A stretch of 64,000 nucleotides of DNA from Monodelphis domestica (lineage: Eukaryota; Chordata; Mammalia; Didelphimorphia; Didelphidae). A program made the position numbers and the translations under genes. Where the stretch lies: contig NC_077235.1 of NCBI RefSeq assembly GCF_027887165.1, positions 19,041,383 to 19,105,382 of the forward strand. The letters are read 5' to 3'. The notes under the pieces were generated by a model, which saw only the letters and a program-made list of their open reading frames with translations, was not told where the DNA came from and searched no databases. Shown here piece by piece: positions 46,901-57,028 of the stretch (positions are counted from its first letter, which is position 1; each line of letters begins with the position of its first letter).

Positions 46901-47324
46901 AATGTCAGGGTAAACCTCTAGGGATAGAGAGATCAGCAATTCACTAAGGAATTGTTTGAAGTAGATGGTAAAGCATATTGACAAAAGAATGAACATAAAT
47001 ATTTCAACTCATAAATGTTTGTCTTATCAGCATTATCTGATGTCTAATATATCATTCAATCTTGATAAAAGGGATAACTGAGACTCTTCTATATGTAGCC
47101 AATTGAGGAATTGAAATACCTGTAGGATACCCTTATTAATGACATAAATAATTAATTCCTCAAAGCAACCCTAAAGTGAAATTTAAAAACCTTACACCCA
47201 CTCAGAATTTAAATTTTTATCTTGATTTTCTACTACATTTCCCCGAGGCACAAATAAGCATAAACATTTTATAGCCAACTCTCTCTAAAGAATATATACC
47301 GTAAAGGGGAGACTCAGTAGTGAA
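46901..47324. other. Unassigned DNA
   Basis: No gene or repeat recognised in about 420 bp. Confidence 0.35.
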
Positions 47325-47505
47325 AGGAAACATGATGGAATGGCAAAAGTACTAAGCTTGAACCAAGGATACTTGGATTTGAGTGCTCACTTCAACACCT
47401 AATATTTGTGAGACCACAGTTACAGCACTAAGCTCTTTTAGCTTCAAGTTTGTTACCAGATAATAGAGTAGGACTAGATATATCATTAAGTTTTCAATCC
47501 TATGA
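47325..47505 (+). mobile_element. MIR-like SINE
   Basis: 'gatggaatggcaaaagtact', 'ttggatttgagtgctcactt', 'gagtaggactagatatatca' keep MIR spacing; diverged. Confidence 0.55.
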
Positions 47506-48389
47506 GCTGATGTTGGGACATATTCTCAGGAAGTCAATCCCGATGTTGCTCAGAATACAGAATAGCCTAGTTTGCATGCAATGTTTAAGTGCTGGAGTTG
47601 GGGTCAACTTCCTTTCCCATTTGAAGCAACTGTGTTCACCTGAAGTAGTAGGAATTGAGCTCCAATTCCTTATAACTTCAAGAATTGGAAAGCATCATTA
47701 AATTATTCTAAAATGTGTTAAATTGTTTGAAGATATCCATTAATGATTTTTACAGTGAATACTACAAAATCTGAAATGGAATGGTAACCTGGGCATGAAA
47801 TGTTAGCTTTTTTAATACTATGAATCTAAATTCAGCTTTAATTATTTCAAGAGATTTTTTTTGGCATGAATAGAATACAAAATAGACAATGGAAAGTGTA
47901 CCTGGCACAAAGAGTGGAACAACCAAATGAGGACTAATACCTGAGGCAAAATATAGAGGAACATAAATTAGTCCCAGGTCTAAAGCCAAAGGTAACATAG
48001 TGGGAAATAACAATTGATTTTCATTTAATCCTTATATAATCTGATGAAAACAAAGCCAATTTTATTTCTTTGAAAAAATTATTAAACATGTCTAAAACCA
48101 TTAAAATTTATGAAATAAATTAAAAAAATTACTTCCAATTCCCTGGATTTAAGGTTAAATAAAGCTGTCAAATAAGATTAAATAAGAGTTTTTGACATAT
48201 TAAGGACAAAATGGGGTACACATCACTTAACTTGAAACAATGCTGATCTTTTTTTTGCTAAGTATTTTTTGACCTGTAGGCCAAATTATCTATACTAATT
48301 AGATTTATAGTATGTTGCATTGATAAAAAGGAATGACTGAAACTCATCTTTATCTAGCCAATCTTTTTAAAACACAGACTTTTTAATTC
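47506..48389. other. Unassigned DNA
   Basis: About 880 bp, AT-rich, with no gene or repeat recognised. Open frames of 83 residues on each strand (47450-47701 plus, 47762-48013 minus) have no motif. Confidence 0.4.
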
Positions 48390-48720
48390 TCTTTTTTAAG
48401 TTCCAAATTCCCTTCTTCCCCTTTCCCCTTGTCTACTCATTAAGAAGAAAAGGAAGGAAGGAAGGAAGGAAGGAAGGAAGGAAGGAAGGAAGGAAGGAAG
48501 GAAGGGAGGAAGGAAGGAAGGAAGGAAGGAAGGAAGGAAAGAAGGAAGGAAGGAAGGAAGGAAGGGGAAAAATGCTTGCATTTTTACTGAGTCCATCAGT
48601 TTTCGATCTGGAGGTGGATGGTATATTTTATAATGAGTTCTTTGGAATTGTGATGCAATATTATTGTTATTGTGTAGATTGTTTTCCTGGTTCTGCTCAC
48701 TTCACTTCAAAGACCTGTTC
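48390..48720 (-). mobile_element. L1 3' UTR fragment, antisense, containing a GGAA microsatellite
   Basis: Left of the microsatellite 'ttccaaattcccttcttccc' and right of it 'tgagtccatcagttttcgat' with 'gttttcctggttctgctcac' match the antisense L1 3' UTR at 34.75-35.1 kb. Confidence 0.7.
48452..48569 (+). repeat. (GGAA)n microsatellite, about 29 units
   Basis: 118 bp of GGAA units with interruptions near 48504-48507 (an extra G) and 48538-48542. It creates a long Phe-Leu-Pro-Ser open frame on the minus strand (48396-48596) that is not a gene. Confidence 0.98.
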
Positions 48721-49334
48721 CAAAAGAATGTCAGTTAATCATGGCACATTAATCATACTAAAGACCAGAAACCCTCAGAGTAAGATCACTGAAAAGTTTG
48801 CTCATGGCTTCTCATCTTCTGAAAGCATAACCACAGTTACAGTTTTTCCTTCCGTTGCTCTAAGCTATCTTTTAGCAGATACAATATACCACAAATATTT
48901 CTTTTCTTTGAAAGTCACCTTTAATTTTCAAAGAAAAAGTATTGAAATGCCTCATTTTTTTTAACAGTTTGAGATTGCCGTTGAGGAAGAATAACATGGA
49001 AAAGAGTCTTAGAAAAAGCCAGTCTTGAGACCTACCACATGTGGAATTTTTACCTTTCCCATTCTTACATAAATTCAGCATATTTGGCAAGGAAGTCCTT
49101 GTCACTGAGATGAACAAGTCTTACCTTTGTTGCCTTTATGATCTGGTTGCTCATAGAGGCCCCTGCACTTGGCACGTTAGAGAATTTGCTCTAGTTCTTG
49201 GATAAGAGCCCATTTTCCTTGAAATTCTCCAGTTCCCCAGGCACCAGAAAAAGCTCCCATGTTTAAGGATGAACAGGGGGAAAACATGAAAAATTACATT
49301 CTTTCTTCCTCTTCTTTCTTTTCCTTAATCCTAT
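48721..49334. other. Unassigned DNA with a 12-bp inverted repeat
   Basis: No gene recognised. The plus open frame that starts in the L1/microsatellite (48572-48964) crosses into this stretch and has no motif. An inverted repeat lies at 48902-48937. Confidence 0.4.
48902..48937. repeat. Perfect 12-bp inverted repeat, 12-nt loop
   Basis: TTTTCTTTGAAA (48902-48913) and TTTCAAAGAAAA (48926-48937) are exact complements. Confidence 0.9.
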
Positions 49335-49640
49335 TTTAATACTCAATTTAGCAATTATTTCCTTGAAACTTACCAGTCAAGGTTCTGAGCCAAGCGTTAA
49401 GGAAGACACTATAAGTCAGACCTAATCCCTGTCCTCAAACAGCTCAAAGTCTATCGTGGATATTAGGCAAATATAAAAGTAATGATAATACAAAATAGAA
49501 CAAGGCAATTGCATGAAAGAAATATAAACTTGTCCTCCAAAAGTTTTGATAAGGAGGAGATCTTTTTAGACTGAGAGACTTAAGAAAGAACTTCTTGAAA
49601 GAGATGATTTGTAAGAAGACCTTGAAGAAGGAAGGGCCAC
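49335..49640 (-). mobile_element. L2 3' region, antisense
   Basis: 'gttctgagccaagcgttaag', 'ctaatccctgtcctcaaaca', 'gctcaaagtctatcgtggat' then 'ataaggaggagatcttttta' are antisense L2 3' wording. Confidence 0.7.
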
Positions 49641-50084
49641 ATTCCTTCTATTCTCTGTTTTCTAGGCTGCTTTTTACACACATTTTTGTACATTTCTACA
49701 TTCTGCTAATTAATGGTAGCTAAAAATTGTTGACTCTAAGCTAAAGCAAAAATAACAATATCTCTGGCTAATTATAAAATAAATAGATCCCTACCTCCTA
49801 TCCCTCTCACTGCCATATTGAACTATGCTGTAGTCTTTAAGCCAATGGAAGGGAATAAAGAAGGCCTGTGGAAGACAGTTTCTTCCCTCTCTCCTCTATT
49901 CCATTTTAGTTTACTTTATGTTACTTTCTGTATTTACCCCATGGAGAACACAGACATGAGGAATTCACTTTCAATCAACTGAGTCTATAATTTGTCAGAG
50001 TGTACCTCCTGTGTGTTGAGAAAGCTTACATAATGGAGGTTCTAATTGCTATTAGCTCATACCTCTTAGCAATGAGGACATTTT
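49641..50084. other. Unassigned DNA
   Basis: About 440 bp with no gene or repeat recognised. Confidence 0.35.
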
Positions 50085-50245
50085 TATAAGATCTAGTCTC
50101 AGCTGTACTAAAAACCAGTCATGAAATACTGGATAAATCACTTCACTTATCTAAGTCTTAAATTTCTTATCTATAAATGCACGTAATACTCAACTTATCC
50201 ACCTAATGAGAATCAAAGAGAAAATATGTGATATGAAGCTATATT
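50085..50245 (+). mobile_element. MIR-like SINE
   Basis: 'ggataaatcacttcacttat', 'aaatttcttatctataaatg', 'cacctaatgagaatcaaaga' in MIR order; diverged. Confidence 0.55.
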
Positions 50246-50469
50246 TTGCTATAAGTTTATGTGATTCCGCTTTTCTAAATGCAGTGATTTCTTGTGTCAT
50301 ATACTCTGTATCTAATACTGATCTATCAGAATCAGTGTCTGAAACTTATTATGATACAACCTGAGCTTTAGAGTACTGTGTTGGAGTTCAGCCCTATTTC
50401 ACACATTAGTTCTGTCTTGGCATCTTTATTTATATAAGTATATTCACACATTTGAACCCTAGGGTTGAT

Positions 50470-50655
50470 TCACTGCCCCCTCCCAAGATCTCTTCCCCTC
50501 ATTAGATCTTCATAACATCCTTGTGAGATAGGCTTTCCATTGTACAAATGGGGCAACTGGCCATATTCTTCAGTGTACTGCATCAAAGTCACATCTCAAG
50601 TCCACATTCTCCTGAAGCCAAATCCAGGATTTCATTCCACACATGACCCTACTTC
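50470..50655 (-). mobile_element. MIR-like SINE, antisense
   Basis: 'gatcttcataacatccttgt', 'gagataggctttccattgta', 'caaatggggcaactgg' and 'gccaaatccaggatttc' in antisense MIR order. Confidence 0.6.
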
Positions 50656-51259
50656 ATCACCTTAAGAATCATAAATATGTCCCTAATCTAAGAAACAATT
50701 TAAGTCCATTGCCTTCCTTATTGTGAGTATTATTGGAGGGCATCCTTAGTAATCTTTTACCTTCTTAAGAAAGGTCCCAAGAGAGAAAAAAGGTATTATT
50801 AAATGTAAACTATCTTTCAAATTCATTAAACTATACAAAAGACAAGCATAATTTGCTATGAAATTGATTTTTCATCTCCACTTCCCCACCCTAGTCAGAA
50901 TGGCCTTTAAAAAATCTTCTGGAATAATTGCCTGAAATGACAAAAAATCCAGGGTGGTGAGGAATACTCATTTTGACAAATTTAGAAGCAACTAAGAATC
51001 CATAGACTTTAAACTTCAGCTCAAACCAAACCATTTGGGACTTTAGTTCCTTTACTTTCAATTATGATAATTTTCTTTTTTATTCCATTGGTTAATAACC
51101 CAAGAATTGGAAGGATATAGCAAAAGCTGTAACAATTTAATAACTTTTATTGTATAGTTCTGTGTTGTTTTTCATAAAACGGGCCAATTAACTGTTTAAC
51201 CAGTAGTGAATTAATGTGTTTATTTTAACACAAATATTCTAATATTGACTATTTCCATC
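50656..51259. other. Unassigned DNA
   Basis: About 600 bp, AT-rich. Nothing supportable. Confidence 0.35.
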
Positions 51260-51465
51260 TTTTCCTATCTTTGTCAAATTTATCAATTTGCTGGCTGTGA
51301 GGTGAAACTTCACGGGTGTTTTATTTGTATTTCCCTAATAATTGGTGATGGAATGTTTTTTCCAGTGATTATTTGATAGATTACATTGTTTCTTTTGAAA
51401 GCTTTTTATCTTTTGGTCATTTATCAATTGGGAATCACTAGGTATCTGTAGATTTGATTTTTTTA
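51260..51465 (-). mobile_element. Old L1 ORF2 C-terminal fragment, antisense
   Basis: 'tgctggctgtgaggtgaaac', 'gtgttttatttgtatttccc', 'ttttggtcatttatcaattg' follow the antisense ORF2 order seen at 35.5-35.7 kb. Confidence 0.68.
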
Positions 51466-52479
51466 ATGTTTATTTTCTTTAATTTAAAGAATTGAGTCCC
51501 AGCTATCTCAGCCTGTCCCTCTCCTCCCCAAGAAACTCATTTCTAGAACCACAGCTATTCTAATCCTCCCCACATCTCTCTCACTTCACCACAGTGCAAT
51601 GGACAATGATGAAAGAGAACTTATGTTTTTGTTCCTTTGAGTCAAGGTAAAGTTCTAACTAAGTTGGAATTACTGGGTTTTTGTTCCAGGGCATAAATAT
51701 TAGAGGATGTTGACAATAGTTATGGTCATTCGTTAGTACAAAACCAACAGTGCTTAATCACCTCTTAAAATAGCTTAGTGGTTAGTTGAGTTATTCTTTC
51801 CCACTTTACCCTCTCTATCTGAAGGTCCTTTCCCTTGGTTATGATATGCAGTACTCTCTCTGGCATAAAAAATTTCCAGGGAGGACTCTTCCCCAGGTGA
51901 TCACCAATTCTACTCTCAATTTATTGTCCCCCTCCCAGCCTATCACTTAGCAAAAATGGGGTCCTTCTAAGACCCAGAAAGAATAGGAGAAGATGAGTGT
52001 TTCTGGGAATTTCACATACCCTTCTCATTCTGTAGTCATCTAAAGGGAAATGGATGAAATAATGGGCATTACCTTTTTAATAGCTCCTATTGATTGAAAG
52101 AACATCTTTCTGAGAGCCACCTGAAGTTCAAGATATGAGGGAGAATCACCTAGATACACAGAAAATAAAATTATAGTGGCAGTGAATTTTTTAAACTAAT
52201 TTTTGTAACTTAACTGTTGTTCTCTTTCATTGCTCTTACTTTTCTGGTCAATTTAGATGATTACATCCTGTATGCTCTGAAAATGGAGCCTATTTACAAT
52301 GTTCAGATTCTTGCAAAAGATGTTGAATTTTCATCTTAGCTTTAGCAATTTTGTTGAGCAGCAGTTGGAAAATCTGGCCACCCTTAACCTCCTGCCAGCT
52401 GTTGAGTTCTTGGCCTAATCATAAGTTCCAATAGTACCTTATTCCTTTTGTTCAGCCAACGAAAGAATAGTCTCTGGAA
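51466..52479. other. Unassigned DNA
   Basis: About 1 kb. A T-rich, C-rich start (51460-51550) could be old L1 3' UTR. Otherwise no repeat or gene recognised. Confidence 0.4.
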
Positions 52480-52509
52480 TTATTTTAGGAATATCTGAGC
52501 TGTCAAGGG

Positions 52510-52850
52510 AAATGCCTGGTACCAGATTATTGCAGAGTTGCGCACAGAAACAGTCACTGACAAGTCTGGTGAGAGGTCCCTCTCCTCCAAAGCAAACACC
52601 TGCTGCTCTCTCCAACTGTCACCTCCTTCTCCAGAGCCACTGCCACCTGTCGAGTGTCCCAGATGACACCTCCCCCTCAGCGGCCACCCACGGCCCTTGC
52701 CAACCGCCTCCTTCTCTCCCTCCCCAGGAGAAGCTACCTGCTGCTTTCTCCCATCAGGCAGATACATATGAAGGGAGTGTGGCGTTTCCTTGGCAAGAGA
52801 ACTTCCTGCTAGCTGAAGCAAGCCATTTCTCTTCAGAGAAATGATGTCAG
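52510..52850. other. GC-richer, CpG-bearing patch with overlapping opposite open frames; function unknown
   Basis: Stands out from the AT-rich, CpG-poor surroundings: I count six CpGs in about 340 bp (for example near 52540, 52650, 52680-52710 and 52782). The plus strand is open for 110 codons (52512-52844) and the minus strand for 113 (52480-52821). Both peptides are proline/serine- or glycine-rich with no domain that I know. An acceptor-like 'ctccctccccag' lies at about 52718-52729. It might be an exon, a small promoter or simply GC-rich unique DNA. Confidence 0.4.
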
Positions 52851-54299
52851 AATGCTGTGTACCTTGAGGGTGGTAGTGTCCTTGTAGGGCTGCATCTATT
52901 GATCGATGTCATAATTAAACTTAGTAACTTGTAACTTTCCAAAATACACAATCCATTTTAATTTTTTTTCAGATTTGGGGCCCAAATGACACACTGACCA
53001 GATTTAATAAGAAGATTTAGGGACAGGTGAGTAAAAAGGAACAAAGAAACTTATGTCTTATATGCCATCATCAGAGTTGTATCTATATTGAAAAGTTGGT
53101 TCAGCCAAGTTTTTATTTTCATTTCGGGATATAAATATTCATTTAATTAGACTGAAGAAGAGAGGTCTGATTCACCAAATAGTTTTAGCTAATTAAATTC
53201 TGGGGGAAAACACATTTTGAAGTTTCCCTTGTTTTTTTTTCCTTTTTAAGATTCATAACTTACTTCCAGATATGCAGTAATTTCACTCATAGTTTTCATT
53301 AATTTATTAATTTAGTAAAGTTGATTAGTGGATACTAGATGAAATATGAAGAAAAATACACATCAGTTGAGGTATTTTAACTCCTTGCTACTTCCATAAA
53401 GATGGAAAACAAAGATGTTAAATCTTTGAATATTTAATAAGATAAACATATTTTTTAAAGAAAATACAAAGCAGCCTAATCCAAAGTAATGGAGCAGAGC
53501 CTCGTCTTTATAATTTGTTTCTCAAGGTATTTGATTATCCATGACAATTTTGAATCTTTTTTCTAATACCTAAAACTGTTAAGATAAGGAGACATTCAAA
53601 CTATTTCCCAAAATGTGAATTCTAGAGATGTAACAACACTCAACTATGCCACCTGTGACCTGGTGTGCGGTCATTCTAGCTCAAGATCTGTAAGCTTTCC
53701 AGTCATCATGGTACATCCTCTAGGTATCCCTTCATGTTGGTTCCTTACTGCATAATTCCAGAGCAGGATAGCCTTCAGAATTTCTGTGAAGTCTAGAGAG
53801 CTTCCTGGAAGCTTATTGCCATGTGTTTCCTGTCAGTATTCTTGCATAACTCTTTGGTGGAATGTTGTCCTGGGGCTGGTTGTGATAAGCATATGGGTTT
53901 GTGAGCAAAGAATCCATTTCACACTCTAGAAATGGTACACAGAAATTTGAACAATAAGGTCGAACACCAGGTTGAACTCTTAGGAGAGATCCTTTGTTTG
54001 TTATTTAAATGGGAATGGATATTTGAAAAATCAGGACAAATATGCATCTGCAAGGAATGATTTCTGGGTAGTCTGGCCTAAAGGTAAGGGGGTGATCCAA
54101 GAGATGGTTGATGACCCTTACAAGGTGTCCCTATGTCATAGCATAATGGATAATAGAATAGTCTTAATGTAATTGGACATGATGGATAAACACTAACAAA
54201 TAGATGTTATAAAGCATGATAAAAGTGTTTTGCGCTGACTGAAAAGCATTGACCCATTTGTTTTAAGTTAACAAATATTCAGGCTGTAACAGCTATGGC
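52851..54299. other. Single-copy-looking DNA
   Basis: About 1.45 kb with no recognised repeat or gene. Confidence 0.4.
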
Positions 54300-54307
54300 A
54301 CATCCTG

Positions 54308-54601
54308 TTGAATGCTGCAAAAATTCGTAATCTGGAAGCTTATTTTTTAAGTAATATTTACTTTGTTGCTTTATTAGGTGTGGAGGATGGGGAAGTGGAA
54401 TTTTATTTTTGTAACTATTATTTGCTTCAATTCCTGTCACATTTGAATGAGATTGTAAGTCTAGTGCATCTGATTGGTAGATCCCTGGACAATAAGGCTT
54501 TAAAAGACGGCCAGGTGTGGAAGCTAGGGAAAATCGTTGATCTCAAAGCATACAAGTCAGAACGCCAGTGCTCTGAAGGTCACCACCAGCCTCGACAGTG
54601 A
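54308..54601 (+). other. 97-codon open frame of unknown status, with a CpG-bearing 3' half
   Basis: The open frame has no recognised domain. Its last third (about 54482-54600) contains four CpGs and reads less AT-rich than its flanks. It is followed by a stop at 54599-54601. I see no strong splice acceptor directly before it. Could be a conserved non-coding element, an exon of an unknown transcript, or chance. Confidence 0.25.
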
Positions 54602-55589
54602 GGAGTCCTTGAGTCTTTTCAAGCTACAGCAAATGGTACTTACTATTTCTGTTGCCCTTGGGGGACTTAGAAATTTTCTTTTTTCTTCTGTATATAGCAC
54701 TCAACAGAAACAACAGAATTTGTTTAACATTTCTCTTCTCGTGGAAATAAGCTTCTACTTCTGTCTTGTCTGAGCTTGTTTCATAATATTGTTGTAATAT
54801 AGTGTAGCTTGATTATGGTTGAGTGTATGAGCTGTGAGAATTCAGTTCAAATAGGAAAGTTTATTCATGGATAAGTAAAACAACACACTTTTTCTTGAGT
54901 TGGCGGGGGCGAGGTGGTGGTGATGGCATATCTACTTGCTTCTTAGTTTGTAAGATAAAAACACTCTGTTCTCAAATTCCCCAAATGGCACGTATTCTTG
55001 TGGGTATATTTAATTCAATTCAGTTCTGCCAGTAATTGATTGCTTACTCTATCCTAGGAGCGGTATGGAATAGGAGACATTTAGGAGACATGAACTGCCT
55101 GTTCCTGCAAATGCTCATTGGTTTCTGGAACATCAAAAAGTTACAGGTATGTAGTGTTTGGAGATAAGTGTCTGAATTAGTGTAAATGAAGAAGTTGATC
55201 AGGGCTGTGTTTATGACGGCAAACATCTGTTTAAAAGGTGAATAATGAATCAAATATCCAGAGGTTTTTGAATGTCAGGATGTTTAGAGCTGTAGAGAAA
55301 AAATCCAGAAATTTGACAGGCATCTTTTGAAAAAAAAGGTTTTTACATGTCAAGAACTGTTATAGTAGTATCTCATTGAAATGTCAAAGTGCTACCTCTA
55401 CCACAAATGCTTCCTGAGCTCTTCCAAACCTCTATCATATGGACATATCTCATTTTTATCACCTTTTTCACTCCTTCTATCACTTAATTACACAGTGTGT
55501 TGGATTCTTAATAATCTATTTTGTGCAAAGATGAATCATAGAATCTCAGAGGTGAAATGACCTGCAGATGGCATCAATCCTAATGCATA
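54602..55589. other. Unassigned DNA with faint L2-like traces
   Basis: No gene recognised. Faint L2-like wording occurs at 55025-55075 (antisense) and 55380-55500 (sense), too weak to annotate separately. Confidence 0.35.
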
Positions 55590-56115
55590 CCTGCACAGGA
55601 TTCCTCTCTATCACCTACTTATCAATTGGTCACTCAGCCTTTGTTGGAAGTCCTCCCATAAGGGGAAAGTCATTATTTACTTAGATAATCAATTCTACTT
55701 TTGGATACTTCTATTGGGAAGTTCATATCAAGTCTTAATTGGCCTATCGAAATTATATCTCTTATTCCTAATGCTGCATTTCTAGGGCCAAGAATACTTG
55801 TAATTCCTTCCTTCCATGACTATCTTTCAGGGACTTGAGAATAACTAGAGTTTTCCCTTAGTGCATCCAGAAGAAAACATCTCTACCTCTTTAAACTGGT
55901 CAGCAGACAATCTGATCTCTAGATCCATCATTATCCGGGTCACTCTAGCTCATCGGTATCATTCCAAAAATGTGGTGCCCCAAACTTCATACAGTAGTCC
56001 ATATATGGTCTTTAAGAATATAGCCGGACTATCACTTCTTCATTCCTGGGCACTTTACCACTTTTAATGTCTACTAAGATCACATTAGCTTACCTTTGCC
56101 ACCTTATTGTTTTAT
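55590..56115 (-). mobile_element. CR1/L3-type LINE, antisense
   Basis: 'aaaaatgtggtgccccaaac', 'cagtagtccatatatggtct', 'agccggactatcacttcttc' and 'actaagatcacattagctta' are the antisense of the CR1/L3 coding region seen sense at 43.2 kb. The part left of 55930 is more diverged. Confidence 0.75.
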
Positions 56116-56154
56116 TTTTAGCTTTAAAAATTTTCCCCACATGTAACAATAGTT

Positions 56155-57028
56155 TCAAACATTTTTAAAAATTATTTTTATTTTCATAACAAATTTCCAC
56201 ATAAGTTTTCCAAAGTCATTTGATCCATATTGTCTCCCTCACTTCTTCCCTCCCTCCTTCCTTAGCTGACAAGCAATTCAAACTGGGTTATGCATATATT
56301 ATCAGATGAAACATATTTCTATATTATTCAATTTTTGTAAGCAAATGATCTTATAGAATCAAGATTCCAAAAGATATACCCAAATAAACAAGTGATAAAT
56401 CATGTTTTCATCTGCATTTCTACTCCCACAGTTCTTTCTCTGGAGGTAGGTAGCATTATTTTTCATAAGACCTCAGAATTGTTCTGGATCATAGTATTGC
56501 TATTAGTAGCATCTATCACATCTGATTGTTCCACAATATAGGAGTTACCATGTATAATGATTTCCTGGCTCTGCTTATTTCACTCTGCATCAATTCATGC
56601 AGAGCTTTCTAGCTCTTTCTGTAATCATCTTATTCATCATTACTATTCACAATATTATTTCACCACTATCATATACCACAATTTGTCAAGCCATTCCCCA
56701 ATTGAGAAATATTACCTTTATTTCCAGTTCTTTGCCACCACAAAAGAGCAGCTAAAAATATTTTTTTGTATGAACAGATTTTTCCCCATTTTTTTTATCA
56801 CTTTAGAATACAGACCCAGTAGTGGTATTACTGGATCCAAAGGTAGCCCTTTGGGCATAATTCCAAATTGTGCCTCAGAAGGGTTGGATCATATCTCAAC
56901 TCCCAATTTTGCCACAACCCCCCAACATTTATCATTTTCCTTTACTGTCATATTGACTAATCTGATAGGTGTGTGGTGGTACCTCAGAGTTGTTTTAATT
57001 TGCAATTTTCTAATCAAGAGGGATTTAG
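56155..57028 (-). mobile_element. L1 LINE 3' region, antisense (copy E)
   Basis: 3' tail and UTR ('tttcataacaaatttccaca', 'gacaagcaattcaaactggg'), then the ORF2 C-terminus backwards to 'gatttagaacatttttt' at 57028, where the next L1 begins. The 162-codon plus-strand open frame at 56557-57045 is an antisense shadow. Confidence 0.88.

Noticed and set aside
48396..48596. Minus-strand open frame of repeated Phe-Leu-Pro-Ser
   Set aside because: It is a translation of the GGAA microsatellite, not a gene.
48572..48964. 130-codon plus-strand open frame
   Set aside because: It begins in a microsatellite and L1 UTR and runs into unique DNA; no motif and no sign of a real start.
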